Part shown: piece after piece, positions 23,259 through 36,178 of the stretch
How the letters are laid out: each line of letters begins with the position of its first letter
Position numbering within the stretch: the stretch's first letter is position 1
DNA from: Limanda limanda
Taxonomy: Eukaryota; Chordata; Actinopteri; Pleuronectiformes; Pleuronectidae
Direction: 5' to 3'
DNA: 64,000 nt
NCBI RefSeq assembly: GCF_963576545.1
Contig: NW_026870561.1
Span: forward strand, 223,373-287,372
Program-made: the position numbers and the translations under genes
The notes under the pieces: model-generated
The model's database searches: none
Told to the model about the DNA's origin: nothing
What the model saw: only the letters and a program-made list of their open reading frames with translations

Positions 23259-24996
23259 GTGGGGGTAGAGCCTACTTGCAAGTCTCTCCGACCTTCACAA
23301 AAAAAGTTATTCAAGAATATCTCTTTCTCCTATGTGCTTTCATCCCTAACCCTTCCGAAAGTCGGAGAAGCTCAAGGATGGTACCGATCGATGCGCGCTA
23401 CCCCATTTAGTGGGGGTAGAGCCTACTTGCAAGTCTCTCCGACCTTCACAAAAAAAGTTATTCAAGAATATCTCCTCAGATTTGGGGGAATTTCGTCGGT
23501 CGACCTCTTTCGAAGGTCGTACAAGCTCGGGGATGGTACCAATCGATCCGCAGGACCCAAATTAGTCCAGATGCAACCACTTTCCAAGTCTCTCCGACCT
23601 TCACTAAAAAGTTATTCAAGAATATCTCTTTCTCCTATGTGCTTTCATCCCTAACCCTAACCCTTCCGAAAGTCGGAGAAGCTCAAGGATGGTACCGATC
23701 GATGCGCGCAACCCCATTTAGTGGGGGTAGAGCCTACTTGCAAGTCTCTCCGACCTTCACAAAAAAAGTTATTCAAGAATATCTCTTTCTCCTATGTGCT
23801 TTCATCCCTAACCCTAACACTAACCCTTCCGAAAGTCGGAGAAGCTCAAGGATGGTACCGATCGATGCGCGCTACCCCATTTAGTGGGGGTAGAGCCTAC
23901 TTGCAAGTCTCTCCGACCTTCACAAAAAAAGTTATTCAAGAATATCTCCTCAGATTTGGGGGAATTTCGTCGGTCGACCTCTTCCGAAGGTCGTACAAGC
24001 TCGGGGATGGTACCAATCGATCCGCAGGACCCAAATTAGTCCAGATGCAACCACTTTCCAAGTCTCTCCGACCTTCACAAAAAAAGTTATTCAAGAATAT
24101 CTCTTTCTCCTATGTGCTTTCATCCCTAACCCTAACCCTTCCGAAAGTCGGAGAAGCTCAAGGATGGTACCGATCGATGCGCGCAACCCCATTTAGTGGG
24201 GGTAGAGCCTACTTGCAAGTCTCTCCGACCTTCACAAAAAAAGTTATTCAAGAATATCTCTTTCTCCTATGTGCTTTCATCCCTAACCCTAACCCTAACC
24301 CTTCCGAAAGTCGGAGAAGCTCAAGGATGGTACCGATCGATGCGCGCTACCCCATTTAGTGGGGGTAGAGCCTACTTGCAAGTCTCTCCGACCTTCACAA
24401 AAAAAGTTATTCAAGAATATCTCTTTCTCCTATGTGCTTTCATCCCTAACCCTAACCCTAACCCTTCCGAAAGTCGGAGAAGCTCAAGGATGGTACCGAT
24501 CGATGCGCGCTACCCCATTTAGTGGGGGTAGAGCCTACTTGCAAGTCTCTCCGACCTTCACAAAAAAAGTTATTCAAGAATATCTCCTCAGATTTGGGGG
24601 AATTTCGTCGGTCGACCTCTTCCGAAGGTCGTACAAGCTCGGGGATGGTACCAATCGATCTGCAGGACCCAAATTAGTCCAGATGCAACCACTTTCCAAG
24701 TCTCTCCGACCTTCACAAAAAAAGTTATTCAAGAATATCTCTTTCTCCTATGTGCTTTCATCCCTAACCCTAACCCTTCCGAAAGTCGGAGAAGCTCAAG
24801 GATGGTACCGATCGATGCGCGCAACCCCATTTAGTGGGGGTAGAGCCTACTTGCAAGTCTCTCCGACCTTCACAAAAAAAGTTATTCAAGAATATCTCTT
24901 TCTCCTATGTGCTTTCATCCCTAACCCTAACCCTAACCCTTCCGAAAGTCGGAGAAGCTCAAGGATGGTACCGATCGATGCGCGCTACCCCATTTA
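23259..24996 (+). repeat. HOR copy 6, 6 bp short (1,738 bp)
   Basis: All eight positions are present, but P7 (24522-24833) has two rather than three CCCTAA repeats while keeping the P7 marker CTGCAG. This is a clear case of one telomere-repeat loss inside an otherwise standard HOR. Confidence 0.92.
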
Positions 24997-25640
24997 GTGG
25001 GGGTAGAGCCTACTTGCAAGTCTCTCCGACCTTCACAAAAAAAGTTATTCAAGAATATCTCTTTCTCCTATGTGCTTTCATCCCTAACCCTAACCCTAAC
25101 CCTTCCGAAAGTCGGAGAAGCTCAAGGATGGTACCGATCGATGCGCGCTACCCCATTTAGTGGGGGTAGAGCCTACTTGCAAGTCTCTCCGACCTTCACA
25201 AAAAAAGTTATTCAAGAATATCTCCTCAGATTTGGGGGAATTTCGTCGGTCGACCTCTTCCGAAGGTCGTACAAGCTCGGGGATGGTACCAATCGATCTG
25301 CAGGACCCAAATTAGTCCAGATGCAACCACTTTCCAAGTCTCTCCGACCTTCACAAAAAAAGTTATTCAAGAATATCTCTTTCTCCTATGTGCTTTCATC
25401 CCTAACCCTAACCCTAACCCTTCCGAAAGTCGGAGAAGCTCAAGGATGGTACCGATCGATGCGCGCAACCCCATTTAGTGGGGGTAGAGCCTACTTGCAA
25501 GTCTCTCCGACCTTCACAAAAAAAGTTATTCAAGAATATCTCTTTCTCCTATGTGCTTTCATCCCTAACCCTAACCCTAACCCTTCCGAAAGTCGGAGAA
25601 GCTCAAGGATAGTACCGATCGATGCGCGCTACCCCATTTA
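24997..25640 (+). repeat. Extra P6-P7-P8 string (644 bp)
   Basis: Short, long 318 with CTGCAG, short ending GGATAGTACC. It duplicates the last three positions of the HOR just before it, in the three-repeat form that copy 6 lacks, so it is probably a remnant of another HOR after unequal exchange. Confidence 0.88.
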
Positions 25641-27384
25641 GTGGGGGTAGAGCCTACTTGCAAGTCTCTCCGACCTTCACAAAAAAAGTTATTCAAGAAT
25701 ATCTCTTTCTCCTATGTGCTTTCATCCCTAACCCTTCCGAAAGTCGGAGAAGCTCAAGGATGGTACCGATCGATGCGCGCTACCCCATTTAGTGGGGGTA
25801 GAGCCTACTTGCAAGTCTCTCCGACCTTCACAAAAAAAGTTATTCAAGAATATCTCCTCAGATTTGGGGGAATTTCGTCGGTCGACCTCTTTCGAAGGTC
25901 GTACAAGCTCGGGGATGGTACCAATCGATCCGCAGGACCCAAATTAGTCCAGATGCAACCACTTTCCAAGTCTCTCCGACCTTCACTAAAAAGTTATTCA
26001 AGAATATCTCTTTCTCCTATGTGCTTTCATCCCTAACCCTAACCCTTCCGAAAGTCGGAGAAGCTCAAGGATGGTACCGATCGATGCGCGCAACCCCATT
26101 TAGTGGGGGTAGAGCCTACTTGCAAGTCTCTCCGACCTTCACAAAAAAAGTTATTCAAGAATATCTCTTTCTCCTATGTGCTTTCATCCCTAACCCTAAC
26201 ACTAACCCTTCCGAAAGTCGGAGAAGCTCAAGGATGGTACCGATCGATGCGCGCTACCCCATTTAGTGGGGGTAGAGCCTACTTGCAAGTCTCTCCGACC
26301 TTCACAAAAAAAGTTATTCAAGAATATCTCCTCAGATTTGGGGGAATTTCGTCGGTCGACCTCTTCCGAAGGTCGTACAAGCTCGGGGATGGTACCAATC
26401 GATCCGCAGGACCCAAATTAGTCCAGATGCAACCACTTTCCAAGTCTCTCCGACCTTCACAAAAAAAGTTATTCAAGAATATCTCTTTCTCCTATGTGCT
26501 TTCATCCCTAACCCTAACCCTTCCGAAAGTCGGAGAAGCTCAAGGATGGTACCGATCGATGCGCGCAACCCCATTTAGTGGGGGTAGAGCCTACTTGCAA
26601 GTCTCTCCGACCTTCACAAAAAAAGTTATTCAAGAATATCTCTTTCTCCTATGTGCTTTCATCCCTAACCCTAACCCTAACCCTTCCGAAAGTCGGAGAA
26701 GCTCAAGGATGGTACCGATCGATGCGCGCTACCCCATTTAGTGGGGGTAGAGCCTACTTGCAAGTCTCTCCGACCTTCACAAAAAAAGTTATTCAAGAAT
26801 ATCTCTTTCTCCTATGTGCTTTCATCCCTAACCCTAACCCTAACCCTTCCGAAAGTCGGAGAAGCTCAAGGATGGTACCGATCGATGCGCGCTACCCCAT
26901 TTAGTGGGGGTAGAGCCTACTTGCAAGTCTCTCCGACCTTCACAAAAAAAGTTATTCAAGAATATCTCCTCAGATTTGGGGGAATTTCGTCGGTCGACCT
27001 CTTCCGAAGGTCGTACAAGCTCGGGGATGGTACCAATCGATCTGCAGGACCCAAATTAGTCCAGATGCAACCACTTTCCAAGTCTCTCCGACCTTCACAA
27101 AAAAAGTTATTCAAGAATATCTCTTTCTCCTATGTGCTTTCATCCCTAACCCTAACCCTAACCCTTCCGAAAGTCGGAGAAGCTCAAGGATGGTACCGAT
27201 CGATGCGCGCAACCCCATTTAGTGGGGGTAGAGCCTACTTGCAAGTCTCTCCGACCTTCACAAAAAAAGTTATTCAAGAATATCTCTTTCTCCTATGTGC
27301 TTTCATCCCTAACCCTAACCCTAACCCTTCCGAAAGTCGGAGAAGCTCAAGGATGGTACCGATCGATGCGCGCTACCCCATTTA
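25641..27384 (+). repeat. 1,744-bp HOR, copy 7
   Basis: Complete P1-P8 with standard markers. P8 ends in GGATGGTACC rather than GGATAG, and the next unit is the first of a G-type module D. Confidence 0.94.
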
Positions 27385-28183
27385 GTGGGGGTAGAGCCTA
27401 CTTGCAAGTCTCTCCGACCTTCACAAAAAAAGTTATTCAAGAATATCTCCTCAGATTTGGGGGAATTTCGTCGGTCGACCTCTTCCGAAGGTCGTACAAG
27501 CTCGGGGATAGTACCAATCGATCCGCAGGACCCAAATTAGTCCAGATGCAACCACTTTCCAAGTCTCTCCGACCTTCACAAAAAAAGTTATTCAAGAATA
27601 TCTCTTTCTCCTATGTGCTTTCATCCCTAACCCTAACCCTAACCCTTCCGAAAGTCGGAGAAGCTCAAGGATGGTACCGATCGATGCGCGCAACCCCATT
27701 TAGTGGGAGTAGAGCCTACTTGCAAGTCTCTCCGACCTTCACAAAAAAAGTTATTCAAGAATATCTCTTTCTCCTATGTGCTTTCATCCCTAACCCTAAC
27801 CCTAACCCTTCCGAAAGTCGGAGAAGCTCAAGGATGGTACCGATCGATGCGCGCTACCCAATTTAGTGGGGGTAGAGCCTACTTGCAAGTCTCTCCGACC
27901 TTCACAAAAAAAGTTATTCAAGGATATCTCCTCAGATTTGGGGGAATTTCGTCGGTCGACCTCTTCCAAAGGTCGTACAAGCTCGGGGATGGTACCAATC
28001 GATCCGCAGGACCCAAATTAGTCCAGATGCAACCACTTTCCAAGTCTCTCCGACCTTCACAAAAAAAGTTATTCAAGAATATCTCTTTCTCCTATGTGCT
28101 TTCATCCCTAACCCTAACCCTAACCCTTCCGAAAGTCGGAGAAGCTCAAGGATAGTACCGATCGATGCGCGCTACCCCATTTA
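27385..28183 (+). repeat. Module D, G subtype (799 bp)
   Basis: GGATAGTACC long unit, GTGGGAGTAG short unit, and CCCAATT long unit with CAAGGATATC and CTTCCAAAGG. The third unit ends GGATAGTACC (near 28153), unlike the copy at 33141, which ends GGATGG. Confidence 0.92.
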
Positions 28184-30428
28184 GTGGGGGTAGAGCCTAC
28201 TTGCAAGTCTCTCCGACCTTCACAAAAAAAGTTATTCAAGAATATCTCTTTCTCCTATGTGCTTTCATCCCTAACCCTAACCCTAACCCTTCCGAAAGTC
28301 GGAGAAGCTCAAGGATGGTACCGATCGATGCGCGCTACCCCATTTAGTGGGGGTAGAGCCTACTTGCAAGTCTCTCCGACCTTCACAAAAAAAGTTATTC
28401 AAGAATATCTCTTTCTCCTATGTGCTTTCATCCCTAACCCTAACCCTAACCCTTCCGAAAGTCGGAGAAGCTCAAGGATGGTACCGATCGATGCGCGCTA
28501 CCCCATTTAGTGGGGGTAGAGCCTACTTGCAAGTCTCTCCGACCTTCACAAAAAAAGTTATTCAAGAATATCTCCTCAGATTTGGGGGAATTTCGTCGGT
28601 CGACCTCTTCCGAAGGTCGTACAAGCTCGGGGATGGTACCAATCGATCCGCAGGACCCAAATTAGTCCAGATGCAACCACTTTCCAAGTCTCTCCGACCT
28701 TCACAAAAAAAGTTATTCAAGAATATCTCTTTCTCCTATGTGCTTTCATCCCTAACCCTAACCCTTCCGAAAGTCGGAGAAGCTCAAGGATAGTACCGAT
28801 CGATGCGCGCTACCCCATTTAGTGGGGGTAGAGCCTACTTGCAAGTCTCTCCGACCTTCACAAAAAAAGTTATTCAAGAATATCTCCTCAGATTTGGGGG
28901 AATTTCGTCGGTCGACCTCTTTCGAAGGTCGTACAAGCTCGGGGATGGTACCAATCGATCCGCAGGACCCAAATTAGTCCAGATGCAACCACTTTCCAAG
29001 TCTCTCCGACCTTCACAAAAAAAGTTATTCAAGAATATCTCTTTCTCCTATGTGCTTTCATCCCTAACCCTAACCCTAACCCTTCCGAAAGTCGGAGAAG
29101 CTCAAGGATAGTACCGATCGATGCGCGCTACCCCATTTAGTGGGGGTAGAGCCTACTTGCAAGTCTCTCCGACCTTCAAAAAAAAATGTTATTCAAGAAT
29201 ATCTCTTTCTCCTATGTGCTTTCATCCCTAACCCTAACCCTAACCCTTCCGAAAGTCGGAGAAGCTCAAGGATGGTACCGATCGATGCGCGCTACCCCAT
29301 TTAGTGGGGGTAGAGCCTACTTGCAAGTCTCTCCGACCTTCACAAAAAAAGTTATTCAAGAATATCTCCTCAGATTTGGGGGAATTTCGTCGGTCGACCT
29401 CTTCCGAAGGTCGTACAAGCTCGGGGATGGTACCAATCGATCCGCAGGACCCAAATTAGTCCAGATGCAACCACTTTCCAAGTCTCTCCGACCTTCACAA
29501 AAAAAGTTATTCAAGAATATCTCTTTCTCCTATGTGCTTTCATCCCTAACCCTAACCCTAACCCTTCCGAAAGTCGGAGAAGCTCAAGGATGGTACCGAT
29601 CGATGCGCGCAACCCCATTTAGTGGGGGTAGAGCCTACTTGCAAGTCTCTCCGACCTTCACAAAAAAAGTTATTCAAGAATATCTCTTTCTCCTATGTGC
29701 TTTCATCCCTAACCCTAACCCTAACCCTTCCGAAAGTCGGAGAAGCTCAAGGATGGTACCGATCGATGCGCGCTACCCCATTTAGTGGGGGTAGAGCCTA
29801 CTTGCAAGTCTCTCCGACCTTCACAAAAAAAGTTATTCAAGAATATCTCTTTCTCCTATGTGCTTTCATCCCTAACCCTAACCCTAACCCTTCCGAAAGT
29901 CGGAGAAGCTCAAGGATGGTACCGATCGATGCGCGCTACCCCATTTAGTGGGGGTAGAGCCTACTTGCAAGTCTCTCCGACCTTCACAAAAAAAGTTATT
30001 CAAGAATATCTCCTCAGATTTGGGGGAATTTCGTCGGTCGACCTCTTCCGAAGGTCGTACAAGCTCGGGGATGGTACCAATCGATCTGCAGGACCCAAAT
30101 TAGTCCAGATGCAACCACTTTCCAAGTCTCTCCGACCTTCACAAAAAAAGTTATTCAAGAATATCTCTTTCTCCTATGTGCTTTCATCCCTAACCCTAAC
30201 CCTAACCCTTCCGAAAGTCGGAGAAGCTCAAGGATGGTACCGATCGATGCGCGCAACCCCATTTAGTGGGGGTAGAGCCTACTTGCAAGTCTCTCCGACC
30301 TTCACAAAAAAAGTTATTCAAGAATATCTCTTTCTCCTATGTGCTTTCATCCCTAACCCTAACCCTAACCCTTCCGAAAGTCGGAGAAGCTCAAGGATAG
30401 TACCGATCGATGCGCGCTACCCCATTTA
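28184..30428 (+). repeat. G-type tail (2,245 bp) with A9TG variant
   Basis: Ten units: short, short, long 312, long 318 with CTTTCGAAGG, short 164, long 318, short, short, long with CTGCAG, short. The 164-bp unit (29140-29303) has TTCAAAAAAAAATG where others have TTCACAAAAAAAG, a C-to-A change plus an inserted T. The last four units repeat the P5-P8 string of the HOR. Confidence 0.9.
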
Positions 30429-32172
30429 GTGGGGGTAGAGCCTACTTGCAAGTCTCTCCGACCTTCACAAAAAAAGTTATTCAAGAATATCTCTTTCTCC
30501 TATGTGCTTTCATCCCTAACCCTTCCGAAAGTCGGAGAAGCTCAAGGATGGTACCGATCGATGCGCGCTACCCCATTTAGTGGGGGTAGAGCCTACTTGC
30601 AAGTCTCTCCGACCTTCACAAAAAAAGTTATTCAAGAATATCTCCTCAGATTTGGGGGAATTTCGTCGGTCGACCTCTTTCGAAGGTCGTACAAGCTCGG
30701 GGATGGTACCAATCGATCCGCAGGACCCAAATTAGTCCAGATGCAACCACTTTCCAAGTCTCTCCGACCTTCACTAAAAAGTTATTCAAGAATATCTCTT
30801 TCTCCTATGTGCTTTCATCCCTAACCCTAACCCTTCCGAAAGTCGGAGAAGCTCAAGGATGGTACCGATCGATGCGCGCAACCCCATTTAGTGGGGGTAG
30901 AGCCTACTTGCAAGTCTCTCCGACCTTCACAAAAAAAGTTATTCAAGAATATCTCTTTCTCCTATGTGCTTTCATCCCTAACCCTAACACTAACCCTTCC
31001 GAAAGTCGGAGAAGCTCAAGGATGGTACCGATCGATGCGCGCTACCCCATTTAGTGGGGGTAGAGCCTACTTGCAAGTCTCTCCGACCTTCACAAAAAAA
31101 GTTATTCAAGAATATCTCCTCAGATTTGGGGGAATTTCGTCGGTCGACCTCTTCCGAAGGTCGTACAAGCTCGGGGATGGTACCAATCGATCCGCAGGAC
31201 CCAAATTAGTCCAGATGCAACCACTTTCCAAGTCTCTCCGACCTTCACAAAAAAAGTTATTCAAGAATATCTCTTTCTCCTATGTGCTTTCATCCCTAAC
31301 CCTAACCCTTCCGAAAGTCGGAGAAGCTCAAGGATGGTACTGATCGATGCGCGCAACCCCATTTAGTGGGGGTAGAGCCTACTTGCAAGTCTCTCCGACC
31401 TTCACAAAAAAAGTTATTCAAGAATATCTCTTTCTCCTATGTGCTTTCATCCCTAACCCTAACCCTAACCCTTCCGAAAGTCGGAGAAGCTCAAGGATGG
31501 TACCGATCGATGCGCGCTACCCCATTTAGTGGGGGTAGAGCCTACTTGCAAGTCTCTCCGACCTTCACAAAAAAAGTTATTCAAGAATATCTCTTTCTCC
31601 TATGTGCTTTCATCCCTAACCCTAACCCTAACCCTTCCGAAAGTCGGAGAAGCTCAAGGATGGTACCGATCGATGCGCGCTACCCCATTTAGTGGGGGTA
31701 GAGCCTACTTGCAAGTCTCTCCGACCTTCACAAAAAAAGTTATTCAAGAATATCTCCTCAGATTTGGGGGAATTTCGTCGGTCGACCTCTTCCGAAGGTC
31801 GTACAAGCTCGGGGATGGTACCAATCGATCTGCAGGACCCAAATTAGTCCAGATGCAACCACTTTCCAAGTCTCTCCGACCTTCACAAAAAAAGTTATTC
31901 AAGAATATCTCTTTCTCCTATGTGCTTTCATCCCTAACCCTAACCCTAACCCTTCCGAAAGTCGGAGAAGCTCAAGGATGGTACCGATCGATGCGCGCAA
32001 CCCCATTTAGTGGGGGTAAAGCCTACTTGCAAGTCTCTCCGACCTTCACAAAAAAAGTTATTCAAGAATATCTCTTTCTCCTATGTGCTTTCATCCCTAA
32101 CCCTAACCCTAACCCTTCCGAAAGTCGGAGAAGCTCAAGGATGGTACCGATCGATGCGCGCTACCCCATTTA
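30429..32172 (+). repeat. 1,744-bp HOR, copy 8
   Basis: Complete P1-P8. P4 ends TACTGATCG (near 31340), and P8 begins GTGGGGGTAAAGCC, a private G-to-A at 32019. Confidence 0.94.
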
Positions 32173-33140
32173 GTGGGGGTAGAGCCTACTTGCAAGTCTC
32201 TCCGACCTTCACAAAAAAAGTTATTCAAGAATATCTCCTCAGATTTGGGATGTGCTTTCATCCCTAACCCTAACCCTTCCGAAAGTCGGAGAAGCTCAAG
32301 GATGGTACCGATCGATGCGCGCAACCCCATTTAGTGGGGGTAGAGCCTACTTGCAAGTCTCTCCGACCTTCACAAAAAAAGTTATTCAAGAATATCTCTT
32401 TCTCCTATGTGCTTTCATCCCTAACCCTAACCCTAACCCTTCCGAAAGTCGGAGAAGCTCAAGGATGGTACCGATCGATGCGCGCTACCCCATTTAGTGG
32501 GGGTAGAGCCTACTTGCAAGTCTCTCCGACCTTCACAAAAAAAGTTATTCAAGAATATCTCTTTCTCCTATGTGCTTTCATCCCTAACCCTAACCCTAAC
32601 CCTTCCGAAAGTCGGAGAAGCTCAAGGATGGTACCGATCGATGCGCGCTACCCCATTTAGTGGGGGTAGAGCCTACTTGCAAGTCTCTCCGACCTTCACA
32701 AAAAAAGTTATTCAAGAATATCTCCTCAGATTTGGGGGAATTTCGTCGGTCGACCTCTTCCGAAGGTCGTACAAGCTCGGGGATGGTACCAATCGATCTG
32801 CAGGACCCAAATTAGTCCAGATGCAACCACTTTCCAAGTCTCTCCGACCTTCACAAAAAAAGTTATTCAAGAATATCTCTTTCTCCTATGTGCTTTCATC
32901 CCTAACCCTAACCCTAACCCTTCCGAAAGTCGGAGAAGCTCAAGGATGGTACCGATCGATGCGCGCAACCCCATTTAGTGGGGGTAGAGCCTACTTGCAA
33001 GTCTCTCCGACCTTCACAAAAAAAGTTATTCAAGAATATCTCTTTCTCCTATGTGCTTTCATCCCTAACCCTAACCCTAACCCTTCCGAAAGTCGGAGAA
33101 GCTCAAGGATGGTACCGATCGATGCGCGCTACCCCATTTA
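32173..33140 (+). repeat. Deletion-fusion unit (161 bp) followed by short, short, long, short
   Basis: The unit 32173-32333 starts as a dimer, enters beta (CCTCAGATTTGGG) and jumps at about 32249 into alpha at ATGTGCTTTCATCCC. Against a 312-bp dimer 151 bases are missing, including nearly all of beta and the second 45-bp core. I see no obvious microhomology at the joint. The following units (32334, 32497, 32660 with CTGCAG, 32978) are P5-P8 of an HOR. Confidence 0.9.
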
Positions 33141-33933
33141 GTGGGGGTAGAGCCTACTTGCAAGTCTCTCCGACCTTCACAAAAAAAGTTATTCAAGAAT
33201 ATCTCCTCAGATTTGGGGGAATTTCGTCGGTCGACCTCTTCCGAAGGTCGTACAAGCTCGGGGATAGTACCAATCGATCCGCAGGACCCAAATTAGTCCA
33301 GATGCAACCACTTTCCAAGTCTCTCCGACCTTCACAAAAAAAGTTATTCAAGAATATCTCTTTCTCCTATGTGCTTTCATCCCTAACCCTAACCCTTCCG
33401 AAAGTCGGAGAAGCTCAAGGATGGTACCGATCGATGCGCGCAACCCCATTTAGTGGGAGTAGAGCCTACTTGCAAGTCTCTCCGACCTTCACAAAAAAAG
33501 TTATTCAAGAATATCTCTTTCTCCTATGTGCTTTCATCCCTAACCCTAACCCTAACCCTTCCGAAAGTCGGAGAAGCTCAAGGATGGTACCGATCGATGC
33601 GCGCTACCCAATTTAGTGGGGGTAGAGCCTACTTGCAAGTCTCTCCGACCTTCACAAAAAAAGTTATTCAAGGATATCTCCTCAGATTTGGGGGAATTTC
33701 GTCGGTCGACCTCTTCCAAAGGTCGTACAAGCTCGGGGATGGTACCAATCGATCCGCAGGACCCAAATTAGTCCAGATGCAACCACTTTCCAAGTCTCTC
33801 CGACCTTCACAAAAAAAGTTATTCAAGAATATCTCTTTCTCCTATGTGCTTTCATCCCTAACCCTAACCCTAACCCTTCCGAAAGTCGGAGAAGCTCAAG
33901 GATGGTACCGATCGATGCGCGCTACCCCATTTA
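33141..33933 (+). repeat. Module D, G subtype (793 bp)
   Basis: The GGATAGTACC long unit has only two CCCTAA repeats (312 bp), so the module is 6 bp shorter than at 27385. The other markers (GTGGGAGTAG, CAAGGATATC, CTTCCAAAGG) are present. Confidence 0.91.
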
Positions 33934-36178
33934 GTGGGGGTAGAGCCTACTTGCAAGTCTCTCCGACCTTCACAAAAAAAGTTATTCAAGAATATCTCTT
34001 TCTCCTATGTGCTTTCATCCCTAACCCTAACCCTAACCCTTCCGAAAGTCGGAGAAGCTCAAGGATGGTACCGATCGATGCGCGCTACCCCATTTAGTGG
34101 GGGTAGAGCCTACTTGCAAGTCTCTCCGACCTTCACAAAAAAAGTTATTCAAGAATATCTCTTTCTCCTATGTGCTTTCATCCCTAACCCTAACCCTAAC
34201 CCTTCCGAAAGTCGGAGAAGCTCAAGGATGGTACCGATCGATGCGCGCTACCCCATTTAGTGGGGGTAGAGCCTACTTGCAAGTCTCTCCGACCTTCACA
34301 AAAAAAGTTATTCAAGAATATCTCCTCAGATTTGGGGGAATTTCGTCGGTCGACCTCTTCCGAAGGTCGTACAAGCTCGGGGATGGTACCAATCGATCCG
34401 CAGGACCCAAATTAGTCCAGATGCAACCACTTTCCAAGTCTCTCCGACCTTCACAAAAAAAGTTATTCAAGAATATCTCTTTCTCCTATGTGCTTTCATC
34501 CCTAACCCTAACCCTTCCGAAAGTCGGAGAAGCTCAAGGATAGTACCGATCGATGCGCGCTACCCCATTTAGTGGGGGTAGAGCCTACTTGCAAGTCTCT
34601 CCGACCTTCACAAAAAAAGTTATTCAAGAATATCTCCTCAGATTTGGGGGAATTTCGTCGGTCGACCTCTTTCGAAGGTCGTACAAGCTCGGGGATGGTA
34701 CCAATCGATCCGCAGGACCCAAATTAGTCCAGATGCAACCACTTTCCAAGTCTCTCCGACCTTCACAAAAAAAGTTATTCAAGAATATCTCTTTCTCCTA
34801 TGTGCTTTCATCCCTAACCCTAACCCTAACCCTTCCGAAAGTCGGAGAAGCTCAAGGATAGTACCGATCGATGCGCGCTACCCCATTTAGTGGGGGTAGA
34901 GCCTACTTGCAAGTCTCTCCGACCTTCAAAAAAAAATGTTATTCAAGAATATCTCTTTCTCCTATGTGCTTTCATCCCTAACCCTAACCCTAACCCTTCC
35001 GAAAGTCGGAGAAGCTCAAGGATGGTACCGATCGATGCGCGCTACCCCATTTAGTGGGGGTAGAGCCTACTTGCAAGTCTCTCCGACCTTCACAAAAAAA
35101 GTTATTCAAGAATATCTCCTCAGATTTGGGGGAATTTCGTCGGTCGACCTCTTCCGAAGGTCGTACAAGCTCGGGGATGGTACCAATCGATCCGCAGGAC
35201 CCAAATTAGTCCAGATGCAACCACTTTCCAAGTCTCTCCGACCTTCACAAAAAAAGTTATTCAAGAATATCTCTTTCTCCTATGTGCTTTCATCCCTAAC
35301 CCTAACCCTAACCCTTCCGAAAGTCGGAGAAGCTCAAGGATGGTACCGATCGATGCGCGCAACCCCATTTAGTGGGGGTAGAGCCTACTTGCAAGTCTCT
35401 CCGACCTTCACAAAAAAAGTTATTCAAGAATATCTCTTTCTCCTATGTGCTTTCATCCCTAACCCTAACCCTAACCCTTCCGAAAGTCGGAGAAGCTCAA
35501 GGATGGTACCGATCGATGCGCGCTACCCCATTTAGTGGGGGTAGAGCCTACTTGCAAGTCTCTCCGACCTTCACAAAAAAAGTTATTCAAGAATATCTCT
35601 TTCTCCTATGTGCTTTCATCCCTAACCCTAACCCTAACCCTTCCGAAAGTCGGAGAAGCTCAAGGATGGTACCGATCGATGCGCGCTACCCCATTTAGTG
35701 GGGGTAGAGCCTACTTGCAAGTCTCTCCGACCTTCACAAAAAAAGTTATTCAAGAATATCTCCTCAGATTTGGGGGAATTTCGTCGGTCGACCTCTTCCG
35801 AAGGTCGTACAAGCTCGGGGATGGTACCAATCGATCTGCAGGACCCAAATTAGTCCAGATGCAACCACTTTCCAAGTCTCTCCGACCTTCACAAAAAAAG
35901 TTATTCAAGAATATCTCTTTCTCCTATGTGCTTTCATCCCTAACCCTAACCCTAACCCTTCCGAAAGTCGGAGAAGCTCAAGGATGGTACCGATCGATGC
36001 GCGCAACCCCATTTAGTGGGGGTAGAGCCTACTTGCAAGTCTCTCCGACCTTCACAAAAAAAGTTATTCAAGAATATCTCTTTCTCCTATGTGCTTTCAT
36101 CCCTAACCCTAACCCTAACCCTTCCGAAAGTCGGAGAAGCTCAAGGATAGTACCGATCGATGCGCGCTACCCCATTTA
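33934..36178 (+). repeat. G-type tail (2,245 bp) with A9TG variant
   Basis: Same ten-unit order and length as 28184-30428 at offset 5,750. The 164-bp A9TG unit is at 34890-35053. The two preceding dimers both end GGATAGTACC, as in the earlier copy. Confidence 0.91.

Larger units (their letters stand above)
26578..31528 (+). repeat. 4.9-kb segmental duplication, copy 1 (partner 32334-37278)
   Basis: It runs from P5 of one HOR through module D(G) and the full G tail to P4-P5 of the next HOR. The partner lies at offset 5,756 up to the D module and 5,750 after it; the 6-bp step is one CCCTAA lost at 33366-33400. Confidence 0.87.
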
